A DNA stretch of 64,000 nucleotides from Podochytrium sp. JEL0797 (GCA_027596195.1 JADGJG010000041.1:1-64000); one strand, 5' to 3'. Counted from the stretch's first letter, positions 1 to 12,417 are shown. Notes: generated by a model not told the origin, from the sequence alone. Numbers and translations are program-made.

Positions 1-483
1 TTTTTTTTTTATCAACACAGATCTCTCCGTGTGGCGTTTTAAATAAAAAACTCCCCCCCCCCCCCCCCCTCCCCCCGTTCATTATATAAATCTCACTCCC
101 CAAAACAAATGCAGAGTTTTTTTTTAAAAAGTCATTTGAATTCCCTTTATTGTTCTTTCGAAACCTTACCCATTTTTCTTTCTATATCTCTTACCAAAGT
201 ATCGACAAATCCAGCGATTTCTTGACCCCAAGAGTTTTATCCCAATAAAGAGGGGTGAGAGCTTGACGATCCAAGAGAGAAAGAAGGCACCAAAACGGTC
301 AAAATAACCCCAGCCCCTCTCTTCAAAAATGCACCCATGATAGTGCACAATTAATATAGCAACCCCCACTATGGCCTCTTTTTTTAATTTTAAATTCCGG
401 CCTCGTCAGTCAAATCCTGAAACACGGCTTGTGTTTTTTTTTTCATCATTGTGTTTTTCACGAAAAAACTGCATTGCAAAACC
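1..483. other. Gene-free left edge with poly-C tract
   Basis: I see no supported gene here. A C run occupies 52-69 and, after one T, 71-76. The rest is AT-rich leader sequence in front of the RMD1-like gene. Short ORFs on both strands have no recognisable domains. Confidence 0.6.
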
Positions 484-1950
484 ATGAATCGCTGTCCCCG
501 CTTTGCCAGCTTGGCCCCGCTGCTCCGCCCCGCATCACACCGAATCAACACCCCCCCATTCATTCCTCTTGCATCATGTATTCGATCGACACCAACGATC
601 CCCGCCAACTCGCCGTTCCTCGCACACCAGCGGTTCGCTTCCTCCGCTTCTGAGACCAAACGAGCCCTGGTAACGATACACCCACGTCTCCTCTCTTTCC
701 ACTAGTGTCTCACCTGACCCTCCATATGCTGTGAAATCAGGATTCCGCAGCATCCGCTTACCTCAAAACAACGGCCACCAAGTCCAAAAAGAAGGGCGTG
801 CGGTCGATTGGGCTCGTACAACCTGTGCAAGAAGCGGAGGGGGAAGGACTGAAGCGGTTAGAGGTAAGCTTGTGCTTGTATCCTTAATGGGGGTGCCATG
901 ATCAGAGATTTTGCTGACGTGGTTGGAAAAAAACAACAAGACGCATCGCGCGAGTGCGTTTTCGACGGCAGAGACGTACGACTTTGACGCTCTCCTCCCG
1001 ATCTTGGAAGACCGATACACTCTCCTTCCGTTCATTGCGGACGACGTGTATCATTTGCGCTTGTCGCCTCAAAGTGAAGCGTTTTTCTTCAACAACGGCG
1101 TGCTCGTCACGTGGAACGCGACGGATGAACAGATTGAAGAGTTGTTGATGGTTGCGCAGCAGGTTGGGAATGTCAAGTATGCTGATTTGGAGGTGGAGTG
1201 GTTCGATTATGTGGTGGACGCGGATCAGTTGAGTCGGGGCGTGTTTCATCCTATCTATCTGTTGACTCATGACAAAATGAACCAACGAAAACCAGCCACG
1301 GCGGAATCCAAAACGAAATCATTATCATTGGTAATGACCTCCCCTCAGACCAATCCAAACTCGCCTACTCCTCGGGTCTTGCACGGTCCGCCAAACTCGC
1401 GTCCCTCGAAAACCTCCTCGACGCGCACTTGCACAAAACGCGACACATCCCGGACTTGTTGCTGAAAGGCAAGAAGCTCCCGCTGGGCCGCAAGACGGTG
1501 CTTCAGTCTCTTGGGGAACTGTTTTCGCTGAGGGGACATGTGAATTTGCATTCTGAATTGTTGGACTTGCCGGATTTTTGTTGGAGCTCACCCAAGATGG
1601 AGGATGCGTTTGCGACGATATCGCGGAACCTCGATGTGAGAGCGCGGATTGCGATTTTCAACAAGAAGCTCGATTATGCGAATGAGTTGGCGGAGGTTCT
1701 GCGTAATCATTTGCATGAGGAGCATGCGACCAAGTTGGAGTGGGCTGTGATTTGGTTGATTGCGATTGAGATTGCGTTTGAGGTGGTGCATTATTATGAG
1801 AAGATGGTGGCTTGGAGGGAGGAGGAGGAGGAGGAGAGGGAGGAGGAGGAGAGGAGGGTGAGGAAGGCGATGGCGAGGGCGGCGCGGATGCAGGAGGCTG
1901 AGGCTTTGCAGATGGAGGATGTGGATGTGAACGAGCTCGTTGATAATTAA
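484..1950 (+). CDS. RMD1: RMD1/RMND1-family (DUF155) protein, probably mitochondrial
   Basis: Four exons join in phase (484-669, 741-863, 908-1242, 1296-1950) to give 432 aa. The first ~60 residues are rich in Arg, Ser and Ala with almost no acid, as expected of a mitochondrial presequence. The body carries DUF155 landmarks: a TKSKKKG stretch before the domain, an IIIGNDLPSDQSKLAYS block followed by GLARSAKLASLE, and a C-terminal KLEWAVIWLIAIEIAFEVV segment that is the family's membrane-anchoring helix. A Glu/Arg-rich coil (about 1816-1870) follows it. Family members act in the mitochondrial inner membrane in translation-related functions (RMND1) or are needed for meiotic nuclear division (yeast RMD1). 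The third intron (1243-1295) is inferred because the frame changes there; its donor GTTTCA is non-consensus. A frame error at that spot is the alternative. Confidence 0.82.
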
Positions 1951-2740
1951 ATTAAGGTATCGTTCCGCGGTACTATTAAAATATGATGGTTGGATCAACT
2001 TGCGTGAAAGGTGTTGAAGTAGGTGGTGCCGAGAGCCGCGTAATCAATTTGGCATGCGGCGCTTGCCAGGCGGAATTAGTTGGATTTTTTGGCGGGGATC
2101 GCGTGAAGGCAAATGGCGAGGTGAACTTCTTTTTCTTCTTCTTCTGAAGTTCCTAGCGTGGGTACAAGGAAGAAGAGGACACAGTCAGCCCATGTTGAGC
2201 CCATCGGCCATTATGACAGTTTTGATGGTTTGGCGGGATCGGAGGTTCGGAGGAAAAATCTCGTTTGTGGTTCCAGAAGTGCCAAGCGTCCGCAGGTCCA
2301 TCCCCACACCAACGGGCCATCGCATCGGCCATCGGACGCATGGTAGTGGTCAATAAAGCATATAGTTTCATAATAGAAGTGTTTGGATGGCGATGGGCCA
2401 TGTGGGTGGGTGGGGATGGCACGTGGGTGGGCCCAAGCGTGTCAAACGCAAGCAGTCAAAACAAACACGAGTTTAGCGAGTAGATTCGCGACGCGATTGA
2501 GAGTGTTTTATTGATGCGAGTAGTGCCCTGGCAGGGTGAGAAGAAGATGGTGGGCAGCAAGAAACGCTGGACATGGCTAATAATGAATGTGGAGCAGTCT
2601 CCTTTTTTTTCACCGCAACTTGGACCAGAAGGACACTCACCCCTTCTCCAACCGTTCCGTACCCCCCCAACTAGTTGTTCATTCTATTCCTCGGCGAATA
2701 GACTAGAACATCCCAGAGTTGGAAGAAGACCCGCCTTGTT
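1951..2740. other. Intergenic region upstream of eIF4G
   Basis: This 790-bp stretch separates two plus-strand genes. Several 60-100 codon ORFs overlap on both strands, but none has a recognisable domain or a convincing exon partner. It presumably contains the RMD1-like 3' end and the eIF4G promoter. I see no RNA gene or repeat. Confidence 0.5.
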
Positions 2741-5700
2741 ATGACGACCCCAACGTTTTCGTGGGCGCAAAAGGCGGCTGCCTCTGCTGCCGCCAAGGCG
2801 CCTGCAGCGCCTGCCCCAGTGGCGCCTGCGCAACCCGCAACGCCTACGACGCCCACCACGCCCACCACCCCAACGACGCCCGCGTCGAGCCACGCCAGCC
2901 ACGTCAGCAGTAGCGACAGACCCGCGCGCGGCGCCCATCGCGGCGGAAAGTCTTCGCGCGGCGGCTCCGTCTCTGCAGCCGCAAACAAGCCGCCGCCTGC
3001 CAAAGCTGCCTCGCACCAATCCGCGCCATTGAACTTTGCCGCTGCCGCAAAGGCTCCCACCGATGCCGCAAAGCCGCCTGTCGCGCCAAAGTGAGTGTCC
3101 TAGCGAACAATCCAGAAGAGTCCCTATCCAGAAGAGTCGAATTACTAGGACGAATCATTCAAATATCCAAACCGAACCCGTGCTTGTTTCTTTCGCAGTC
3201 GAACCTAACCGCTTCTCTTTTTGTTCAAAGGGACGCTCCCATCTTCAAACCCACTGTTCCGACTCGTGCGTGTATTCTAGTACCTTCGAATCCCCTCAAA
3301 CGTTCTGACGATTTTGTTTTTTTGCTTCTCAGCCGTCACAGGTGCCACGAAACTCAAGTTTGGAACCGCAGAGGACGCTTCTCCCGTCGCTGCTCCCGAA
3401 GCCATGATCGCGCCAGTGCCAGTTGCGTATTCGCCCTTTTGTCTTTTGCCTTTTGTTTTGCTGACAATCGAACCATCAGAAGGCCGTCCGCGACATTTCC
3501 GCTTCCGCCTTCGACACCCCGAGAGTGCGTTCAGCCCCACCTGCATCCAACGAATCTGCCGTCCCCGCGATTAAGCAAAAGTCGCCTGCGCCTGCACCCA
3601 CTCCTGTTGCCGAAACTGCTCCCATCCCCACCCCCATTTCCGCCCCCACTCCGGTCCCCGCTCCAGTCCCAACACCTGTCGCAGCAACCCTCCAACCGGA
3701 ACCCGCTGCTGTCGAAGAACCCACTCCCGCAACTGCCGCTCCACCCACCGCTCCCGTTGCGCAAACCATCCCCACCCCTCAACAGCAACATCAGCACATG
3801 CAGCAGCAGCCTCCCATGATGCAGCAGCAACAGCAGCAGTTCCAACAGTACCAGTATGCGCCTCAGATGATGGCGCCGCAGATGGGACAGCCGATGTACA
3901 TGCAACATCCTGGTCAGCAGCAAGGGTTTAACCCGTACCAGCAAGGAGGATTCGTTCCTCGCTCTGCGGGTGTTGGTGGACGCCCTCCTGCGGGAGCTCC
4001 CATGTACAACACGGGAAAGCCGAGCTACAAGGGGGTGAGTTTTTTTCTTTGCATGCTTTTTTTTTCGAAAACCGTTGTTGCTTGCTGACGTTTGTGCTTT
4101 ACCTCCTCGATTCTCCTCTCTTTACTCCTTCATAGCAGCAATACCAAGGTGTTCCTCCCCACATGCCTGTGATGCCCCAACAACCAGGTGTCCCCATGCC
4201 TCCCCAGCAGGCCTTCTACCCCCCGTACGGACAATACCCCGTCCCGTACTATGACCCATCCCAGCAGCAACAACAACAGCAACCGTACTTTTACCAACCT
4301 CAACAGGGATACCCCCCGCAACAACAGCAACAATACCGACCCCCAGTGACCCCGCAATCGCAAGCCACGCGGTTCACGCAACCCCCATCCCCACTCCCCA
4401 CCGCCGTTGCCGTCCCACCCCCGCAAACCCCGATCATGCCCGTCATGGCGACCCCGAAACGCACCTCCGCGATCCGAATCACGAACCCGTTGACGAAGGA
4501 AGAGGTCAAGCTCCCCCTTGGAGGTGTTGGTGCGGATGCGACCAAATCGGCGGCGAATACTCCTGCTCACGCGGCTGGAGCGTTGGCGACGGTTCCAGGC
4601 ACGCCTACCCCCGCTGCACCCTCCACGATGGCGGTCCCCGCGACGTTGGGTGTCCCCGTCACTCCAGTGATGAAGGAGAAGCATGGGATTGTGTTGAAGG
4701 ACGCGCAGGGCCATGTGTTGAGTTTTGTCAAGAGTGCGATCAAGGGAGGTGTTGTGGAGACGATTGTGTCGGAGTCTCCTGTTGTGATGAAGGTTGTGGA
4801 GCCTGTTGTGGAGAAGGTAAAGACGCCCAAGAGGGAGGTTTCGCCTGTGCGTGCCAAGTCTCCCAAGCGGGCTGTTTCGCCGAAGCGGGAGGAGGCTGTT
4901 GTGGAGGTGGTTGAGGTTGTGGAGGCTGTGCCTGTTGTGATTGAGGTGGTGGAGCCTGTGGTCGCTGTGAAGGTGCGGGCTGTGTCGCCGGTGCCTCCTG
5001 TCAAACGTGAGGCGTCGCCTGAGCGTGCGGTCTCGCCCAAACGTGAGGCGTCGCCGAAGCGTGAGGCGTCCCCGAAGCGCGAGCTTTCCCCGAAGCGTGC
5101 CGCATCCCCGAAGCGTGCCCCGTCCCCCGCACCTCGTGCCAAGACCCCAACCCCGGATGTGACCAAATCGACCGAATCCCCCGCCCTTTCCCCACGCCCC
5201 GCTGCCGCGGAGCTCGAGGAAGGCGAGATCCCGTCGACTCCGGCCACCGCACCCGTTGTCACACGCATCCAGAGCATGCATGCGCCACCTCTTGTTGCTG
5301 CACCCGTCGTGAAAGCGCCGTTGCCTGTTCTCAAGTACAAGGTCACCGTGTTGACAACGTTCGAAACTCTCACGTACCCTGAGGGTGTGGAGGCCCCCGT
5401 CTCTGTGGAGGAAGGCGCCGCGCGTAAATTCACGCGCGACTTTTTGCTTGCGTTCAAGGAATTTGATGTGCCACCTGTGGGGCTCCCGCCGATTGAAATG
5501 TTCTCGGAAGAGCAGGCGAGTGGTGGGGCTGGTGGACGTGGTGGAGGCCGTGGCGGGTCGTCGAGAAACAATTCGTTTGCTGGGCCGCAGGGAAGTCAGG
5601 GGGGAAGAGGTGGGCAGCAACAGCGGTACCCTAGTGTGCGTGGGGTTATGCCGACGGTAGCTGCGCCGCAGGTGGGGAGGATGAATAGTCGGAGTGAGAT

Positions 5701-8684
5701 GGGAGGTGGGGGAGGAGGTGGTGGGAGACAAGGGCGTCAAGGGTCTGTGCGGGGGGGGCGCGGGAGCGGAAGCGGGGGCCGCGGGGGGGGGGGGGGTAGT
5801 TACCGTGAACGTGAGGAAGCTGCGCTTGCGGATTTGCCGTATGTGGAGCCCATCAAGGCGACTGGTCTCGGCTGGGCGCCTGACACGTTGGGGAAGAAGA
5901 AGGTGATTTACGAGAGTGAGGAAGCTGCGCAGGAGGCGTACGAGGCCGAGACGTGCAAGAAGGTCAAGGGGTACCTCAACAAGCTCACGATTGAGAAGTT
6001 TGACTCCATCTCGACGCACTTTTTGGCGCTTCCCATCACGTCGCCGAGCATCTTGCGGAAGGTCATTGCGCTCATTTTCGACAAGGCGTTGGACGAGCAT
6101 TATTTCCAAAACATGTACGGACGCTTGTGTTTGCGTTTGAGCAATGAGTTGCCCAAGATTCAAACGTGGATCGACATGGACGCCAAGAACAACATTTTCC
6201 GGCGTTTGTTGCTCAACAAGTGTCAGGAGGAGTTTGAGAGTAGTGAAAAGTGGAGTAAGGAGGACAATGCGGAAGCGGAGTCTCGGCAGGAGCGTTTGCA
6301 GCGGTTGCACAGCATGTCGAGTGAGGAGAAGGAGGCGTATGCGCAGGATGACTATGCTCGCACGAAGCTCAAGCGTCGCGTGTTGGGGAACGTGACGTTC
6401 ATTGGAGAGTTGTTCAAGCTCAACATGATCACGGAGAAGATTATGCACATGTGCGTGTTCCAGTTGTTGAGTGAGGTCAATAACCCTGGTGAAGAGGAGG
6501 TGGAGTCGATTTGCAAGCTCATGAAGACGATTGGGGAGCGGCTCGATCACGAGAAGGGTAAGCCGACGATGGATGTGTACTTTGGCCGCATCCGTGCCTT
6601 GAGTGTGAACATGCTGTTGTCGTCGCGTATCCGGTTCATGTTGCAAGATTTGCTCGAGTTGAGACGGAACCGGTGGAAGGGGAGGATTGAGGAGGTGGGG
6701 CCTGTTACGATTGCGCAGATTCACGCGTTGGCGGAGAAGAAGGCGAGGGAGGAGGAGGAGGTGCGGCAAAAGTCGAACCGTGGGGGTGATCGTGGAGGGA
6801 GAGGGGGGCGTGGAGGAGATCGGAGGGATCGGTTTGATGAGAGGGATGATCGGAGGGGGAGTGGACGTGGGCAGCAGGATAGGCAGATGTCGCAGCGTGG
6901 TGGAGGTGGGGGTGGTGGTGGTGGAGGGGGTGGGAACAACCAGGATGCGCGTGTTACGACGGGAGCGGATGGATGGAGCACGATTGAAAAGACGGGTAGA
7001 CAGGGGAGCAACCGTGGCGGAGGGGGTGGTGGAGAGAGCGACGGGCTCGTCAACTTTGGACGTGCGGATGTCAAGAAGAATGTGTCAGGGATGCGGTTGG
7101 GACCGCAGTCTGCGCCGTGGAAGAAGGAGGGTGGAGGTGCTGCTGCTGCTCCGCAGGCCAAGAGGGAGGAGGTTGTGAAGCCGAGGAATCAGTTTAGGTT
7201 TGTTTTTTTTTTTAACGGGGCATGTGTTGGGAGGTTTCTGAACTGATTTTTTTCTTTGTTGCGATAGCTTGTTGTCCACTGGACACCACGATGAGCACTC
7301 GGAGACCGTCTCAACTCCCGTCTCTCTCATGTCGGAGGACCAAGCGACCAAAAAGATTGAGGGCATGGTGGAGGAGTGGTTCTCCATCTTTGACGTGAAC
7401 GAACTCGTGGCCTCGCACAAGGAGCTCGGCACGAGCGAGTACAATGGCAAGTTCTTGCTGCACCTCGTGAATGAAACTTTCAGCAAGAAGGCGGCGGTTG
7501 TTGCCAAGACGGCTGAGCAGGTTCTTGTCAAATTGATTGAGACGGAGTGTGTTTCGATGGAGGAGGTTGCTGCTAGGTTTGTGCTTTTCTCTTTTTTTAT
7601 TATTACGTTCTGACTTTTTTGTTTTTTTCCTTTCAGTTTGGCCGAAGTTGCTGCCTGCTTGGACGATATTTCGATTGATATCCCCGGCGCTTACAAATAC
7701 TTTGGAGCCTTCTACGGTCACCTCATGCACGCGTCCGATTCCGAGTTCTTTACGCTGTCCAAACTCGCTGAAATCCTTGGCGAAACGATCGAATCCCCCA
7801 TGCGCAAGTCCCCCATCCCGCAAATCGTTGCTCAAGCCCTCGACACGATCCGCACGGCTGCGTCCGAAAACGCCATGGTGCGTCTCGTTGCGAACGAAGC
7901 TTTTGACTTGCAAGCCTTCTGGCCTGCTGCGAAGCGTTCGGACGAGTTGGTTGCGGCGTGGAAGGTGGAGAGTAACTTGGTGTGTTTGGATTCGGAGCCT
8001 GTGGAGGAGGATGAGGAAGAAGTTGGGGAGGAAGTGGAAGGGGGAGAGGAGGAAGGAGGTGATTCTGTTGAGAATGTGGCGGATGCGTTGAAGAACGGGC
8101 CAGAGTCTGCAACGGCTTTTGTTGAGGTGAAGAAATAAACCTACTTTCTTTTGTGCTTTTTTTACGACTATGTTTGAATGGATTTTTTTTGGTTGTTGTT
8201 ACAGGCAAATTTGGACGAATCTGCACGAGCAACGCCGGAATTCGTGCGCGAATTGACGTTGGGCGTGTTGGCTCTCATGCGGGACGAAACGGTGGCGTGT
8301 CGAAAACTCACTCGAGTGTTGTTTGCGAAACAGGAGGCGTCTATTGCGAAGCACCAGAGTTTGTTTGAATTGTGTCTCTCGGATCGCGAAAACCGAGGCG
8401 AATTGGAGTTGCAGGTTTTGTTTGCGGCGCAGCGGTTTTGGAACGAGAATGGAGCAGTTCAAGGTGAAAGAGAAAACCTCGACTTGTTGCTTTCACCTCC
8501 CCTTAACCATTATTTTTTTTTACTGTATATAGATTTCTTGGACCCCCTGTTCCGCGTGTTTGTCAAATATGGGATCGTGGACGCGACTTCGGAAACGGCG
8601 TGGGAGCGCGATGTGGAGTTTGAACAGGATTCGAAGGCGCAGGCGTTGAACGAATTGGCCACGTATTTGCAGTCGAGGAAATGA
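2741..8684 (+). CDS. eIF4G: Translation initiation factor eIF4G
   Basis: Scaffold of the cap-binding complex, bridging eIF4E, eIF4A and eIF3. About nine exons join in phase to roughly 1,760 aa. The N-terminal half is Ala/Pro- and Gln-rich, with many SPKR-type repeats at about 4820-5130. An eIF4E-binding motif lies near 5427-5455 as FTRDFLLAF, with Phe where the canonical motif (YxxxxL plus a hydrophobic residue) has Tyr. A Gly/Arg-rich RGG linker follows, then the MIF4G HEAT domain (about 5950-6720, beginning KVKGYLNKLTIEKF), a second RGG/poly-Gly tract, and the MA3 domain (about 7325-7930). A last domain resembling the C-terminal W2/HEAT region runs over 8205-8684. The stop at 8136-8138 is bypassed by an intron 8125-8204 (GTGAAG to TTACAG), and 8464-8532 is the last intron. 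Full length and intact. Confidence 0.93.
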
Positions 8685-8694
8685 ATAATGGTTC

Positions 8695-8700
8695 AATAAA
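8695..8700 (+). terminator. AATAAA poly(A) signal of eIF4G
   Basis: A perfect AATAAA hexamer lies 10 bp beyond the eIF4G stop codon. Several other genes in the window have the same hexamer immediately after or overlapping their stop, which supports it as the cleavage signal. Confidence 0.6.
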
Positions 8701-9496
8701 TTTAGTGTTTCGAGCGAATTCAACAAAGATCCTTCCAATTCTCTCTCAATCACAAATCCCTCTCCAAGTTTTCGAGTCGACCGTGTTCGCGCGGGGGTCC
8801 TCCAGACCAACTGCCTCGTGCCGCGTACTGTTTTGATTCAGGGATTCGGTGTTAGAAGATTTCTCATTCTTGAGTGCCGAGTGCGCGTGCTGGGCTGGGG
8901 GGATGAGCAAGCGCGTCTTGCGAAAATCCTGTTTTTCCTATTGCAATCATTTTATTTGGTTTCAATAAATCTTTATTTTTTGATTCAAGATGGGGAAGAC
9001 TCAGAGCGAATGATTTCGTGCATTGGACCGACTCATACAAAAGCATATCACATATTTATGGAGTTTTATGTGTTTAGAGTAATCCGGAGGACGCGGCGGT
9101 GATTCCGCGCTTTTGCAAGGTAGCAGTCAGCATGATGGCGTCCGAAACAAAAGTCATTTCAGCCATTCAAACCACGCAAGAGCAAGATCGTGTGTTTAAA
9201 ACCGTATTTCAGACTTTGAAACAAGAGGAAAGGTCGTGGGTTCTGTGCAAACAGCTTGGCAGGGTTTTTCATAACGGAAACTTTTCAGTTTTCGGGCCTC
9301 CCATCATGCGACGGACGTATTTTTAAGGCATTTGATAGCAATCTGGCCTTGGATAGGGATGGGCAGTGATACTATGGCTGTCTCATTGTGCCAGGTAGGC
9401 TGGGTCGCGAATAACAAATCACCAACCATTTCCACGTCCTTCTGCGATACAAAATAATATTTCTTCCGCAGACAGACAAAAGCAATAATAAAACAC
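8701..9496. other. Convergent intergenic region, eIF4G / zinc-finger gene
   Basis: Both flanking genes end here, so this is a convergent 3' region of about 800 bp. It contains another AATAAA-like stretch near 8965 and only short ORFs without domains. I see no structured RNA or repeat. Confidence 0.5.
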
Positions 9497-10939
9497 TCAA
9501 ACACTTCGCAACACCTCTGTGCATTGCAGAGCGCCATGACGAACACTGCCACACCGCACACACTTGTGTCTATATTTGCACTGATCGCCATTATTGCACT
9601 TGTCACAGTTCCTGAAAAGGGCGGGGTGTCAGAAACGCGTCTCCAATTCTCAAAAAATACTATACCAATACACGCAATGTGATTGATGCAGATGTCTGTT
9701 TGGACAAACGAGCTTCGAATGCGCCTCTCCACAAATATAACACGCATGCTGCCCGTTGTTGCACCGGTCTCCAATACACTTGCCCGTCACATTATACGTC
9801 ACGCAAAGCGCGTCCCCAACGCGCGCGCGTTTCGATTCCGGTTCAAACTCCTTGAGGACCCACTCGTTGTCTTGGTACCGTTTTCTTCTCATCTCACCAG
9901 AGGAGATGGAAACCGGCGGCGACATTTCGCTCATTCTTGCGCGCGTGTCGACTCCCGCAGAAGAGACATTCGCGTCCGTCACTCGGGGTGGTTGCTTTTC
10001 ATGAATCTCGATCCCACATGTCGGTTGAATCGCCTTGCGACCTTCAATGGTGCACTCTTTGCTGCCGCGCTTTTCGTGACCGTCCGCCTTGTTGCGAATC
10101 TCGATACCCACACGTGCTGGAGTGGACTTTTCGCGAATCTCGACGGCCCCTTTGACTTTGACGATCCGCTTTTTAATGGGTTCGGGAGTCCCCGTGCGGC
10201 TGAGAGGTGGGGTTGCAGCGGTGGCGACGGAATCAGAATGGAGGGACGCGTCGCGGATTTCGCGCGACATTTTGGATTCCTGTGGGGTCATCCAGTGGGA
10301 GGAGGACAAGCCTTGGCTTGGAATGTATTGGGAGGTTGGTGGAGATTGGTGTGGTGTGTGGCGGGCGGAAAGAGATGGTGGAGTAGAACTTTGCTGGGGA
10401 GATTGCTGAATGGCCAACACGGGCGGTGGAGGTGGAGGAAGCAGATTCCAGTCTCCCCAGTTTGGCAAGATCATAGTTTCAGATGCATTCGATTCGGGAA
10501 CGTTTCCCACGACCGAGCTTGTAACGCTCGCTTGGTCTCTTTCTCTCATATCACTTTGAGTTGGCGGCTCGGGCGCCATTGCAATAACGCCCGTAAGCAG
10601 TGATTGGAGGTAGGCAGTGTTGGGCGACATTGGCGGAACGAGGGAATAGGGCAGTTGTTCGGAAAGCTTCGAATCCAAGCGCTTGGGCGATTTCAAATCC
10701 ACACCAGTCTGCGCGGATTCATCCGTCTCTTGAGCTGTTCGTTGGAGTGCATTGCAGGTTTTGATTGGCTTGCGGGGCGGCAGCGGTTCTGTGCGGGGGC
10801 CTCTGAGGCGAGCCAATTGGAATTCCAGGCTGGCGAGCTCGGCATTCTGTTTGGAGACTCTGTTCTCGAGAAACACCATGCGGTTGTAGATTGCGTTCAG
10901 GACGTCCATGTCGAGTGACTGTTGCGATTGCGGCGGCAT
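9497..10939 (-). CDS. Tandem zinc-finger family protein, copy A (double CCCH/zinc-knuckle)
   Basis: Two exons (10939-9666 and 9611-9497) join in phase to 462 aa. The N-terminus (about residues 8-45, DVLNAIYNRMVFLENRV) is a leucine-rich heptad helix, a probable coiled coil. A long Pro/Ser-rich, charged, low-complexity middle follows. The C-terminus holds two cysteine/histidine clusters. The first is CVTYNVTGKCIGDRCNNGQH followed by CYICGEAHSKLVC. The second is encoded by exon 2 as CDKCNNGDQCKYRHKC then CGSVRHGALQC. Each looks like a CCCH finger followed by a CCHC-type knuckle. Such clusters bind RNA or nucleic acid in known families, but I do not recognise this architecture. It is paralogous to the next gene, with the same intron position and an exon 2 of identical length (115 nt). 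DNA, RNA or protein binding is all open. Confidence 0.8.
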
Positions 10940-11026
10940 GGTTTTTGTTTATGTGGTTTTTTTTTTGCGGGAAAAAAAATTGCCGGACATCGAAAACGAT
11001 CGTATTGCCAATTACACTGATCTCGT

Positions 11027-12381
11027 TCACACCAAACCGCTCTCTGTGCATTGAAACGCGCCGTGATGAACACTCCCACATCGCACACACTTGTGTTGGA
11101 ACGAACAAACGGACCCCTTCATGTCGCATTCGCAACAATTCCTGTGATTTTCATTGGTCAAGCTTGTCAGAGACAAAAAAAAACTCTAAGAAATAGTGAA
11201 AGAGTATACCAGTAAATGCAATGACTCTGATGCCGCCACTGATCCGCACACCGCTTCCACGCATGCATCCCGCCACAAATAAAACACGCATGCCGATTCA
11301 TGCATTGAGTCCCAAAAGGACACCTTCCGGTCAAATTAAACGTCACACACAACATGCCGCGCCGCGGCGAGGGTCCCATGCGCGCGACTTTGGATGCATT
11401 CGCGCATTCGTCATTGTGATACCGTTTTCTGAGCCGTTCCTCTTCTTCCCACCCAGCATGATAAGACGTGTCAAAAAAGCCGTCACTCTTTCCGCGAATG
11501 TGAATTCCAGCCTCCCGCGTTTCACGACCAAGAGGACCCCCGAGTCGGTCGCGCACGTCCATCTCGCGTGACCCTTCCCGCACTCCCACACTAGATCCCA
11601 CCGCCACGATTTTCAAAACTCGTTTCGGAGTCTCTGGAGTCGCAGTGAAGGCATCTTCTTCGCGTCGTGACGCACCAACCAAGTTTCTGACCTCGCGAGC
11701 GGGTGTAGCGGCGGGGGAGGAGAGGTGTTTCGCGGGTTCATGGGGATGTGAGTGTGAGGGTGGGGGGGATTGGTGTGGTGTGTTTGGGCCGGTGAATCGG
11801 GGTGGTGGTGCGGGTTGGGGACGACGATCGCGGTTCGGAATTGTTTCTTGCGATAACGATTGAGGAGAGGGAAGCGGTGGTGTTGGCTTTTTTTCTCGTC
11901 CGTTGGGTAACGCCAATGCCTCGGACGGTTGTGTGGTTGTTCGTGTCACGTCGTTTGGCGGTCGAATCGGGACTTGCGCCGAAGGCGTCGACGAGGTTTG
12001 AATCGCGGGAGGATCGTTTGGGCTACTCGTAAGCAGGGAGATCAGGTATGCAGAGTTGGGAGACATTGGTGGAAGGATGCCACTTTCGACCATATCCGGT
12101 CTGGCGCCGAACTTTGAAACCTCGATGGATTCCGCACGGTCCACTTCGTTCGCTGCCGCATCCACATGCTCGAGCTTAATCGTTTCCTCACTGGTGTGTG
12201 GCGGATCGTTCGACGTGCCGTTTGCCACCTGTCGGCGGTCCCGCACTTGAGCGAGTTTTTGCTGCAATGCAGCCACCTCGGTGTTTTGCGACGACACCTT
12301 GAGCTCTAGAAACACCATGCGGTTGTATATTGCGTCCAAGAGGTCGGAGGGCTGCTCCGGTATGACTGAACGGGGATGCAT
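11027..12381 (-). CDS. Tandem zinc-finger family protein, copy B
   Basis: Two exons (12381-11210 and 11141-11027) join in phase to 428 aa. The architecture matches copy A: an N-terminal helix (DLLDAIYNRMVFLELKV) with leucine heptads, a Pro/Ser-rich middle, then CVTFNLTGRCPFGTQCMNRH with CFICGGMHAWKRC. Exon 2 gives CCECDMKGSVCSFQHKC and CGSVHHGAFQC. The intron splits the same Trp codon as in copy A, and exon 2 is again 115 nt. The spacer to copy A is 87 bp, and the PIF1-like gene upstream ends only 36 bp from this start codon, so the promoter must lie inside the helicase gene or transcription is shared. The middle region has diverged strongly while both ends are conserved, so the terminal modules are probably the functional parts. 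Confidence 0.8.
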
Positions 12382-12417
12382 TGGCTGAATCGGAATTTTT
12401 TTTTTGCAAAGAATTGA

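Noticed and set aside
1..80. Poly-C near the left edge as a telomere
   Set aside because: It is a plain homopolymer with no CCCTAA-type repeat, and ordinary genes follow at once.
4130..6769. An 879-codon open frame antisense to eIF4G
   Set aside because: It is rich in His/Leu/Arg repeats created by the codon bias and low-complexity repeats of eIF4G on the other strand. The sense strand carries clear MIF4G, MA3 and eIF4E-binding features.
9304..9774. A 156-codon minus-strand ORF overlapping the end of zinc-finger copy A
   Set aside because: It reads through the intron in the wrong frame. The spliced frame yields a second zinc cluster that matches copy B exactly in layout.
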